From: Antarcticimicrobium sp040365005
GTDB taxonomy: Bacteria; Pseudomonadota; Alphaproteobacteria; Rhodobacterales; Rhodobacteraceae
DNA: 64,000 nucleotides
Assembly: GCF_040365005.1 (NCBI RefSeq)
Contig: NZ_BAABWV010000001.1
Coordinates: 496,001 to 560,000, forward strand
Direction: 5' to 3'
Under the pieces are notes generated by a model. That model had not been told where the DNA came from. It ran no database searches and saw only the letters and a program-made list of their open reading frames with translations. The position numbers were made by a program, and so were the translations under genes. The first letter of the stretch is position 1; every line of letters begins with the position of its first letter. This document shows positions 53,289 through 61,185 of this stretch, piece by piece.

Positions 53289-55253
53289 ATGACCAAGACC
53301 TTTCAGAAGCTGATTTTCTGCCTGTCCTTCCTGCTGGCCGCGCCCGCGCTGGCGCAGGACGCGCAGGCCCCGATCCAGCAATTGTTGCAGGCCCATGGCG
53401 AGGTGATCGCCAAAAGCTCGCGCAAGACCATCGGCCCGGCCATCGACGCGCTGGCCGCCAGCGGGCTGCCCGCCGCGCAGCGGGTGCTGGAACGCTGGCA
53501 GGCCAAGCAGATGTGGCGCGACAAGAAAAGCGGCCTGTTCGTGCTGGCCGAAGAGATCGACCGCGACACGATCCGCATCTTCGATCCCGCCGACGGCACC
53601 GAGATCGGCGCGGTCCCCGACAAGGGCTTCAAACAGCTCAAGCCCAACTCCGGCATTCGCGGCATGATCGGCGCGGCGCTGGTGCAATTCCAACTTGGCG
53701 ATCCCGACCCGATCACCCGCGCCACCGCGCTGGATGCCATCGAACGCGATCCCGAGGCCTCGCATCTTGCCGCGCTGCGCAAGGTTGTCGGCAACGAGGG
53801 CGACCCGGCGCTCAAGGCCCGCAAGGCCCGACTGGAACGGCTGCTGACCATCCGCTTCGACGAGGATGACGCCGCCCGCATCAAGGCCATCGAGAGCTTT
53901 GCCGGCGATCCGGCGGTGGACGTGCGCGCCACGCTGAACCCGCTGGTTGCGACCCGGATCGAACTCGCCGAGACCGCGCCGCAGGGTGACGACGTCGCCC
54001 GCGTTCTGAAACCGGGCGATCCCGCCCTGCCCCGGACCGAGGCCTATGCGCTTTTGGTCGAGGCGGGCATCGCCCCCCCCATCCTGACCCGCGCGGACAA
54101 GCGCGCGGCCCTTGTCGCCAACATCCGCGACGGCGCCGTCGGCGGCTACCGGGTGGCCCAGCTCGATACCGAGGCCAATCGCGACGCCGCCTATGCCAGG
54201 CTGGTCGCCACCGGCGACGCTCCCGCCGCCGCCAGCGAAGACGAGATCAACGCCACGCTGGCCGCTTACGTGTTTTTCGAACGCTTCACCGGCGCGCCCC
54301 CGGCAGTGGCCCGCGCGGCGCTGGCCGCGCTCGGGGACATCGAGACCAAGGTCAACCTGAACCGCACCGCCGATCTGGTGCTGGACGCGCTGTCGCTGGC
54401 CTCGATCTATTTCCTTGCCGCCATCGGACTGGCCATCACCTTTGGCGTGATGGGCGTGATCAACATGGCGCATGGCGAATTCATCATGATGGGCGCCTAT
54501 ACCGGCTATGTCGTGCAGCAAATCATCCCCGACTACACGATCTCGATCCTCGTGGCGCTGCCGGTGGCCTTTGCGGTGACCTTCGGCGCCGGGGTGGCGA
54601 TGGAGCGTCTGGTGATCCGCTGGCTGCGTCACCGTCCGCTGGAAACCCTGCTGGCGACCTTCGGCATCTCCATCGCCCTGCAACAGATCGCCAAGAACAT
54701 CTTTGGCACCCAGGCCCGTCCGCTGACCTCGCCCGCATGGCTGGACGGGTCGCTGGTACTCAACGACATCGTCTCGATCAGCTATATCCGCATCGCGATC
54801 TTCGTTCTGGCGCTGCTGTTCCTCGGGCTGTTCCTCTTCGTGATGAACCGCACGCGGATCGGGCTCGAGGTGCGCTCGGTCACCCAGAACCCGCGCATGG
54901 CCGGCTCGATGGGGATCAACCCGGACCGGATCAACATGCTGACCTTCGGCCTCGGCTCGGGCATCGCCGGGATCGCCGGCGTCGCGATCGGGCTTTACGC
55001 CAAGGTCACCTCGGAGATGGGACAGGATTACATCGTGCAAAGCTTCATGACCGTGGTGGTCGGCGGCGTCGGCAACATCTGGGGCACGCTGGTCGGCGCC
55101 ACGCTGGTCGGCACGATGCAAAAGGGGATCGAATGGTTCAACCCGTCGAACACGCTGGCGGCGCAGACCTACATGATCCTGTTCATCATCCTGTTCATCC
55201 AGTTCCGTCCCCGGGGCATCATCGCCCTCAAGGGCCGTGCGGCGGAGGCATGA
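53289..55253 (+). CDS. urtB: Urea ABC transporter permease UrtB
   Basis: A 654-residue permease. Residues 1-23 are a signal peptide (LIFCLSFLLAAPALAQ). A soluble N-terminal domain of about 330 residues follows with repeated helical patterns, typical of UrtB. Then the LivH-like membrane domain begins with SIYFLAAIGLAITFGVMGVI and MAHGEFIMMGAYTGYV. It forms half the urea channel. Confidence 0.94.
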   Translation: MTKTFQKLIFCLSFLLAAPALAQDAQAPIQQLLQAHGEVIAKSSRKTIGPAIDALAASGLPAAQRVLERWQAKQMWRDKKSGLFVLAEEIDRDTIRIFDPADGTEIGAVPDKGFKQLKPNSGIRGMIGAALVQFQLGDPDPITRATALDAIERDPEASHLAALRKVVGNEGDPALKARKARLERLLTIRFDEDDAARIKAIESFAGDPAVDVRATLNPLVATRIELAETAPQGDDVARVLKPGDPALPRTEAYALLVEAGIAPPILTRADKRAALVANIRDGAVGGYRVAQLDTEANRDAAYARLVATGDAPAAASEDEINATLAAYVFFERFTGAPPAVARAALAALGDIETKVNLNRTADLVLDALSLASIYFLAAIGLAITFGVMGVINMAHGEFIMMGAYTGYVVQQIIPDYTISILVALPVAFAVTFGAGVAMERLVIRWLRHRPLETLLATFGISIALQQIAKNIFGTQARPLTSPAWLDGSLVLNDIVSISYIRIAIFVLALLFLGLFLFVMNRTRIGLEVRSVTQNPRMAGSMGINPDRINMLTFGLGSGIAGIAGVAIGLYAKVTSEMGQDYIVQSFMTVVVGGVGNIWGTLVGATLVGTMQKGIEWFNPSNTLAAQTYMILFIILFIQFRPRGIIALKGRAAEA

Positions 55254-55254
55254 G

Positions 55255-56514
55255 ATGAGCGATATGACCCTCTCCGCCCCCGCCCGCCGCGCGCTGGTGC
55301 TGCGCCACCCCTCGGTGCTGGTGTTCCTTGTCGTGCTGGCGCTGTTCACGCTGGGCGTGACACTCCTGTCCGAGGGCATGGGTGTGGGCGTGATCTCGAC
55401 CAGTTTCGTCAAGACGCTGGGCAAGACCCTGTGTTTCTGCCTTGTCGCGCTGGCGATGGACCTGGTCTGGGGCTATTGCGGGATCCTGTCGCTGGGGCAC
55501 ATGGCGTTTTTCGGCCTTGGCGGCTATGCCATCGGCATGTGGCTGATGTACGAGCGCACCCGACAGATCGTCGCCGAAAGCCTCACCGCCGCCGAGCTGC
55601 CCCCCACCGCGCAGGAAATCTCGGACGGCATCGCCAGCCAGATCTTCGGCGTTGTCGGCGCCTCGGAGTTTCCGCCGATCTGGTCCTTTGCCCAATTCCT
55701 TCCGCTGCAACTGGCCGCCGTCGTGGTGGTGCCGGGACTGCTGGCGCTGGTGTTCGGCTGGCTGGCGTTCCGCAGCCGGGTGACCGGGGTGTACCTGTCG
55801 ATCCTGACCCAGGCGATGACGCTGGCGCTGTCGCTTTACCTGTTCCAGAACGACAGCGGCTTGCGCGGCAACAACGGCTTGTCGGGGCTGCAGAACCTGC
55901 CCGGCCTCGATCACGTCCCGCAGGCAACGGTGTCGCTGTGGTTCTTCTGGGCCTCGGCGCTTGCGCTGGGGGCGGGTTACCTGTTCTGCGCCTGGCTGGT
56001 GTCGGGCAAGTTCAGCTCGGTCGTGCGCGCCATCCGCGATGACGAGGCACGGGTGCGGTTCCTGGGCTATCCGGTCGAGGCGTTCAAACTGGTGGTCTTT
56101 ACCCTGACCGCCGTGATCGCCGGGATCGCCGGGGCGCTGTATTACCCGCAGGCGGGCATCATCAACCCGGCCGAGGTAGCCCCGATCGCCTCGATCTACC
56201 TTGCGGTCTGGGTCGCCATCGGCGGGCGCGGGCGACTTTACGGCGCGGTGATCGGCGCGGGTTTCGTCTCGCTGCTCTCGACTTGGTTCACCGGCGGACA
56301 GGCGCCCGACCTCGTGCTCGGGCCGCTGCGCATCCAGTGGGTCGACTGGTGGACCGTGCTGCTGGGGCTGTCCTTTGTCGCGGTCACCCTGTTCGCGCCC
56401 AAGGGCATCGGCGGGTTGGTCGACCTGATCGGCCATATCAAGAGCCCCGACCGCCACGGCGCCGCCCTCGGCCCCGATGCCGGGGCCCTGCGCGAAAAGG
56501 AGGCCGACGAATGA
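55255..56514 (+). CDS. urtC: Urea ABC transporter permease UrtC
   Basis: A 419-residue LivM-like permease with about nine membrane helices, including DLVWGYCGILSLGHMAFFGL and FRSRVTGVYLSILTQAMTLA. The second permease half. Start one base after the urtB stop; its own stop overlaps urtD (ATGA). Confidence 0.94.
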   Translation: MSDMTLSAPARRALVLRHPSVLVFLVVLALFTLGVTLLSEGMGVGVISTSFVKTLGKTLCFCLVALAMDLVWGYCGILSLGHMAFFGLGGYAIGMWLMYERTRQIVAESLTAAELPPTAQEISDGIASQIFGVVGASEFPPIWSFAQFLPLQLAAVVVVPGLLALVFGWLAFRSRVTGVYLSILTQAMTLALSLYLFQNDSGLRGNNGLSGLQNLPGLDHVPQATVSLWFFWASALALGAGYLFCAWLVSGKFSSVVRAIRDDEARVRFLGYPVEAFKLVVFTLTAVIAGIAGALYYPQAGIINPAEVAPIASIYLAVWVAIGGRGRLYGAVIGAGFVSLLSTWFTGGQAPDLVLGPLRIQWVDWWTVLLGLSFVAVTLFAPKGIGGLVDLIGHIKSPDRHGAALGPDAGALREKEADE

Positions 56515-57251
56515 CCAGCCTGCTCGAGGTCTCCGGCGTCTCCGTCTCCTTCGACGGGTTCAAGGCGATCAACAACCTGTCGTTCCGGATCGGCGAGGGC
56601 GAGTTGCGCGCGGTGATCGGACCGAACGGCGCGGGCAAGACCACCTTCATGGATATCGTCACCGGCAAGACCCGCCCGGACGAGGGCAGCGTCACCTTTG
56701 GCGAAAAGGGCGTGTCGCTGCTGTCGCTGTCGGAAAGCCGGATCGCGCAGATGGGCGTCGGGCGCAAGTTCCAGCGCCCCACCGTGTTCGAGGATCAAAC
56801 CGTCGCCGACAACCTGATGATGGCGCTGAAAAAGGACCGCAACCCCTTTGCCGTGCTGCTGTTCCGGCCGAAAGCCTCAGACCTGGCAAGGGTGGAGGAA
56901 CTGGCCGGTGAAATCGGCCTCTCCGACGCCCTGCATCGAAAGTCGGGCGAGTTGAGCCACGGCCAGAAACAATGGCTGGAGATCGGTATGCTGCTGGCGC
57001 AGGAGCCGCGCCTGCTGCTGGTCGACGAACCGGCGGCGGGCATGACACTGACCGAGCGCGAACACACCACCGACCTGCTGAAAGAGGCAGCCAAAACCCG
57101 CGCCGTGGTGGTGGTGGAGCATGACATGGAATTCGTGCGCCGCCTCGACTGCAAGGTCACGGTGCTGCACGAGGGGTCGGTGCTGGCCGAGGGGTCGCTG
57201 GACCATGTGACGGGAAACGAAGACGTGATCGAGGTCTATCTTGGGCGCTGA
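56511..57251 (+). CDS. urtD: Urea ABC transporter ATP-binding protein UrtD
   Basis: A 246-residue ATPase: Walker A IGPNGAGKTTFMD, signature ELSHGQKQWLEIG and Walker B LLLVDEPAAGMT, with the final EVYLG of LivG-like proteins. The signature Ser-His-Gly-Gln is the LivG/UrtD form. Confidence 0.94.
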   Translation: MTSLLEVSGVSVSFDGFKAINNLSFRIGEGELRAVIGPNGAGKTTFMDIVTGKTRPDEGSVTFGEKGVSLLSLSESRIAQMGVGRKFQRPTVFEDQTVADNLMMALKKDRNPFAVLLFRPKASDLARVEELAGEIGLSDALHRKSGELSHGQKQWLEIGMLLAQEPRLLLVDEPAAGMTLTEREHTTDLLKEAAKTRAVVVVEHDMEFVRRLDCKVTVLHEGSVLAEGSLDHVTGNEDVIEVYLGR

Positions 57252-57252
57252 C

Positions 57253-57948
57253 ATGCTGCATATCGAGGGGCTGACGCTGCATTACGGCGGCAGTCAGATC
57301 CTGAACGGAATCGACCTGACCGCAAAGGTGGGCGAGGTCACCTGCGTCATGGGCACCAATGGTGTCGGCAAGACCAGCCTGATGAAGGCGATCTCGGGCA
57401 CCCACCCCCGCTCGGACGGGAGCTACATGCTCGACGGCGAGACCGTGGGGCGGGCGCCGGCCCATGTCCTCGCGCGCAAGGGGGTCGGCTATGTCCCGCA
57501 GGGGCGCGACGTCTTTCCGCTGCTGACGGTACGCGAGAACCTCGAGACCGGCTTTGCCTGCCTGCCCCGCAGCGAGCATTTCGTGCCCGACGAGATCTTC
57601 GAGCTGTTCCCGATCCTCAGGGATTTCCTGCACCGGCGCGGCGGCGACCTCTCCGGCGGGCAGCAGCAACAGCTTGCCATCGCGCGGGCGCTGATCGCCA
57701 AGCCTAAGCTGCTGTTGCTGGATGAACCGACCGAGGGCATCCAGCCCAACATCATCCAGCAGATCGGCCGGGTCATCGAACGGCTGCGCGACAAGGGCGA
57801 GATGGCCATCGTCTTGGTCGAGCAGTACTTCAGCTTTGCCCATGACCTCGGCGACAGCTTTTTCGTAATCGAACGCGGCGCGGTCAAGCTGAGCGGGCGC
57901 AAGGAGGCGCTCTCCTGCGACACCCTCATGCAGAGCGTATCGGTCTGA
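57253..57948 (+). CDS. urtE: Urea ABC transporter ATP-binding protein UrtE
   Basis: A 231-residue ATPase: Walker A MGTNGVGKTSLM, signature DLSGGQQQQLAIARAL and Walker B LLLLDEPTEGIQPN. It pairs with UrtD. The ATG at 57253 is one base after the urtD stop. Confidence 0.94.
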   Translation: MLHIEGLTLHYGGSQILNGIDLTAKVGEVTCVMGTNGVGKTSLMKAISGTHPRSDGSYMLDGETVGRAPAHVLARKGVGYVPQGRDVFPLLTVRENLETGFACLPRSEHFVPDEIFELFPILRDFLHRRGGDLSGGQQQQLAIARALIAKPKLLLLDEPTEGIQPNIIQQIGRVIERLRDKGEMAIVLVEQYFSFAHDLGDSFFVIERGAVKLSGRKEALSCDTLMQSVSV

Positions 57949-57955
57949 AAACCGC

Positions 57956-58005
57956 AAATCGGGCGCTGTCCTCAACACGTCGGTTCACCGCCATGCGCCC
58001 GATTT
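57956..58005. terminator. Long inverted repeat between convergent urtE and hydrolase genes
   Basis: AAATCGGGCGC (57956-57966) and GCGCCCGATTT (57995-58005) are perfect 11-base arms with a 28-base loop. Placed between convergent genes, with A/T at both outer ends, it could serve both strands as a terminator. Confidence 0.5.
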
Positions 58006-58011
58006 GACGTG

Positions 58012-58803
58012 TCAGCTCAGCCCACGCGCCACGATGGGATTCAGCTTTTCGGGCTCGGACATTATCGCCATATGTCCCCCCCGAACGACCTTTTCAAAGT
58101 GCCAGTCCGAGCAGTGACCTCTCATCAACTGAATGATCTGGTCGATTGATCGAACGGTATCCGCAGCTGAAATCACCGTTGTATCCTTCGGCAAGCCCTT
58201 GCCCCATTCGGACAGGGGCGTTCCCTCGTTCATCACCGCATCCCATTCGTGGAAATTCGGCTTCATTGCCTCCGCAAACCTCGATCGGCGGTCATCCGGC
58301 ATTGCCTCCCAGCTTCCGGCCCCCGTCCAATAGTCCGCGAATACCTCGGCAGCGGTTTCCCACGATCCCGATTGTCCGTTTTCCCTGATCGTGTCCCGCA
58401 GTCTGACCGCCTCTCGGTAGCCATCTCCAAGTCCTTGCTGTTGAAGGAGGTAGAACGGGTTTGGCTCGATCAGCACCAAGCGCCGCACCCGGTCCTTGTG
58501 CATCAGGGCGACCTTCATCGCGACGCTGCCACCGAATGAATGCCCGACCAGTGAAATCTTGCTGCCATCGGACGGCAGGAACGGTTCTACAAGTTTCGCC
58601 TGATCCTCCAAAGTCTGCGGCCTGCCGTCTGTCCATGCGCGTGTTTTTCCGTACCCAAACAGATTGACAGCCACCACATGGAAGTCGGGGGCCAACATGG
58701 TCATCAAGCTTCGCCATTGCTTGGCACCGGCGGCGCTGGAATGGATCAGAACAACTGTTTCCCCGTGGCCTGCTTCAATAAAGTCAGGTTTTTCCGTCGG
58801 CAT
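58012..58803 (-). CDS. Alpha/beta hydrolase
   Basis: A 263-residue alpha/beta hydrolase. The nucleophile Ser is in the elbow LVGHSFGGSVAM, the oxyanion region in VVLIHSSAAGAKQWRSL, and the catalytic His in VVRGGHMAIM. No signal peptide. Base composition is less GC-rich than the neighbouring genes, and it borders the AT-rich spacer at 59 kb, so it may be a recent arrival. Substrate unknown. Confidence 0.83.
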   Translation of the reverse strand: MPTEKPDFIEAGHGETVVLIHSSAAGAKQWRSLMTMLAPDFHVVAVNLFGYGKTRAWTDGRPQTLEDQAKLVEPFLPSDGSKISLVGHSFGGSVAMKVALMHKDRVRRLVLIEPNPFYLLQQQGLGDGYREAVRLRDTIRENGQSGSWETAAEVFADYWTGAGSWEAMPDDRRSRFAEAMKPNFHEWDAVMNEGTPLSEWGKGLPKDTTVISAADTVRSIDQIIQLMRGHCSDWHFEKVVRGGHMAIMSEPEKLNPIVARGLS

Positions 58804-59116
58804 GAGCCCACCTAAAAATTCAGGATAATCTGTATCTTAACATAAAACGAAGGGGCTTGATACGCGCTTGGTTTGCTTGCGGAACCCACCTGCCGCCTCG
58901 TCCGCATGGCCGTGATCCACGAAACGACGCCCACGTGGATTTCCGCGGGGCGGCCCTCCGGTGGCCCCCTGTCGCACCGCGCGCCCATCCGGGGCGGTTC
59001 GCCACATCCGGCACGGGGTTGAGCCTGGCCCCTGCCCCATTTTCTGCCCCGAAACACGGCCGGAGTCCGCCAATGCATTCCCAGATATCGTCATAGTTTT
59101 CATATTTTCTTATATA

Positions 59117-59132
59117 AATCAAGATATTGATT
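59117..59132. promoter_or_regulatory. Palindromic operator candidate upstream of the monooxygenase
   Basis: AATCAAGATATTGATT: perfect arms AATCAA / TTGATT around GATA, in the AT-rich spacer 106 bases before the ATG. Possible site for an aromatic-compound regulator. Confidence 0.4.
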
Positions 59133-59159
59133 GAATTTAATATGCCTACATATTTATTC

Positions 59160-59188
59160 TTGACGTTATATAGTAAGTACAGATATTG
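59160..59188 (+). promoter_or_regulatory. Promoter candidate for the FAD monooxygenase
   Basis: TTGACG (59160-59165) with a weak -10-like GATATT or ATATTG 16-17 bases on, 50-55 bases before the ATG. Confidence 0.35.
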
Positions 59189-59237
59189 CTTGCACTGTCG
59201 ATCAAGACACCCATGATGGGACGAGGGAGGAACGGGC

Positions 59238-61166
59238 ATGCAATTTTATCTGGACGGATTTCGCGGCGGCGATCCCGATATCAAGACCGCCGCACCGGGT
59301 CGGCGGGACCGCGGACCGCATGCGCCGCTGCCGGAACAGGTCGACGTGCTGATCGCCGGCTGCGGCCCTGCCGGCCTCTGCCTTGGCGCGCAACTGTCCC
59401 GGTTCCCCGACATCGACACCATGATCGTCGACCCCAAGCCCGGCCCGATCGAGAAGGGCCAGGCCGACGGCGTCAACACCCGCACGATGGAGATGTTCCA
59501 GGCCTTCGGTTTTGCCGAGACGGTCAAGCGCGAGGCCTATTGGGTCAACCAGGCTGCCTTCTGGGCCGCCGACCCCGAGAACCCCGCGCAGATCCGCAGG
59601 ATCGGCCGGGTGCAGGACGTCGCCGACGATTCCTCCGAAATGCCGCACACGCTGCTCAACCAGGCGCGGGTGCATGAGCTGTTCCTCGACGTGATGCGGA
59701 ATTCGCCCACGCGACTGGAACCGGATTATTCCTGGGCGGTCAGGGACGTCACCATAGACACCGGCACCGAGGACCACCCGGTGACCGTGACGCTGGAAAA
59801 CACCGGCGTGAACGCGGGCGAGACCGCCACCGTGCGGGCCAATTACGTGGTGGGCTGCGACGGCGCGCGCTCCAAGGTGCGCAAATCCATCGGCGGCGAG
59901 CTTCACGGCGACGCGGCGCACCAGGCTTGGGGCGTGATGGACATCCTCGCCAACACCGATTTCCCCGACGTGCGCCAGAAATGCCTGATCGCCTCGGCGA
60001 CCGAGGGCAACATCCTGCTGTTGCCGCGCGAGGGCGGCTACCTGTTCCGCCTCTACGTGGAACTGGACAAGCTGAACCCCGACGAGCGGGTCAGCAGCCG
60101 CAATTTCACCGCCGCCGACATGATCGCCTCGGCCAACCGGATCCTGGCCCCCTATACCATCGACGTTAAAGAGGTGGTCTGGTGGTCGATCTATGAAATC
60201 GGCCACCGGATGACCGACCGCTTCGACGATGTGCCCGAGGGCGCGGCGGACCGGCGCAATCCGCGCGTCTTTACCGCCGGCGACGCCTGCCACACCCACA
60301 GCCCCAAGGCCGGGCAAGGCATGAACGTGTCGATGCAGGATACCTTCAACCTGGGCTGGAAACTGGCCCATGTTCTTCAGCATCGCGCCGATCCGGCCCT
60401 GTTGCACAGCTATTCCGCCGAACGCTGGGCCGAGGCCAAGCGGCTGGTCGATACCGATCACCAATGGGCGCGGATCATGTCCGCCCCGCCGGGAGAGTCC
60501 GAACTGGACGGCACCGACATGCCGCGGTTTCAAAAACAGTTCATCGAGAACCTGGAGTTCACCGGCGGACTGGCGGTGCAATACGCGCCCTCTGCCCTGA
60601 TCGGGCCAGACACCCACCAGGCGCTTGCCACCGGGCTGGAAATCGGGCGCCGGTTTCATTCGGCCCCGGTGGTGCGGGTGGCGGACGCGATGCGGATGCA
60701 GCTCGGGCATGTGGCCGAGGCCGACGGGCGCTGGCGAATCTATGCCTTTGCCGGCAAGCAGGACACATCGGCCCCCGGCTCGGCGATCCACCGGCTGGCC
60801 GATTGGCTGGAACGCGATCCGGCCTCACCGGTGGTCAAGCACACCCGCGCGGGCGAGGATATCGACGCGGTGATCGACCTGCGGGCGGTGTTCCAGCAGA
60901 CCTTCGAGGCGCTCGCCTATGAGGATTTGCCGTCGCTGCTGAAACCGACCAAGGGCAAGCTGGGCCTGCAAGACCACGAGAAGGCCTTTTGCACCGATCA
61001 CAAGGGCGCCGGCGACATCTTTGACATGCGCGGGATCGACCGCGACCGGGGCTGCATGGTGGTGGTCCGCCCCGACCAGTACATCGCCCATGTCCTGCCG
61101 CTGGACGGGGTCGAGGCGCTGTCGACCTTCTTCGCCGGGATCCTGCGCCCCGCCAGCGCCGGGTGA
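59238..61166 (+). CDS. mobA: FAD-dependent aromatic monooxygenase (3-hydroxybenzoate 4-/phenol 2-monooxygenase type)
   Basis: A 642-residue flavin hydroxylase. FAD motif LIAGCGPAGLCLGAQL, DG motif VVGCDGARSKVRKSIGG and GD motif FTAGDACHTHSPKAGQGMN are all present, and the C-terminal thioredoxin-like domain (about 450-640) is of the phenol hydroxylase/MobA group. It uses NADPH and O2 to ortho-hydroxylate a phenolic acid. GAGGGAGGA precedes the ATG. No ring-cleavage gene lies alongside, so the substrate is uncertain. Confidence 0.82.
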   Translation: MQFYLDGFRGGDPDIKTAAPGRRDRGPHAPLPEQVDVLIAGCGPAGLCLGAQLSRFPDIDTMIVDPKPGPIEKGQADGVNTRTMEMFQAFGFAETVKREAYWVNQAAFWAADPENPAQIRRIGRVQDVADDSSEMPHTLLNQARVHELFLDVMRNSPTRLEPDYSWAVRDVTIDTGTEDHPVTVTLENTGVNAGETATVRANYVVGCDGARSKVRKSIGGELHGDAAHQAWGVMDILANTDFPDVRQKCLIASATEGNILLLPREGGYLFRLYVELDKLNPDERVSSRNFTAADMIASANRILAPYTIDVKEVVWWSIYEIGHRMTDRFDDVPEGAADRRNPRVFTAGDACHTHSPKAGQGMNVSMQDTFNLGWKLAHVLQHRADPALLHSYSAERWAEAKRLVDTDHQWARIMSAPPGESELDGTDMPRFQKQFIENLEFTGGLAVQYAPSALIGPDTHQALATGLEIGRRFHSAPVVRVADAMRMQLGHVAEADGRWRIYAFAGKQDTSAPGSAIHRLADWLERDPASPVVKHTRAGEDIDAVIDLRAVFQQTFEALAYEDLPSLLKPTKGKLGLQDHEKAFCTDHKGAGDIFDMRGIDRDRGCMVVVRPDQYIAHVLPLDGVEALSTFFAGILRPASAG

Positions 61167-61185
61167 TCGCCCGGCCTGCGCCGCC

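Larger units (their letters stand above)
58804..59237. other. 434-base spacer with a sharp change in base composition
   Basis: The first 280 bases are GC-rich and the last 140 very AT-rich. No frame in either half has a family signature. The GC-rich part carries no complete insertion-sequence ends that could be seen. The AT-rich part holds a palindrome and promoter-like elements for the monooxygenase. Confidence 0.5.

Noticed and set aside
58857..59096. Short frames in the GC-rich part of the spacer
   Set aside because: Arg/Pro/Gly-rich with no initiation site or family pattern on either strand.
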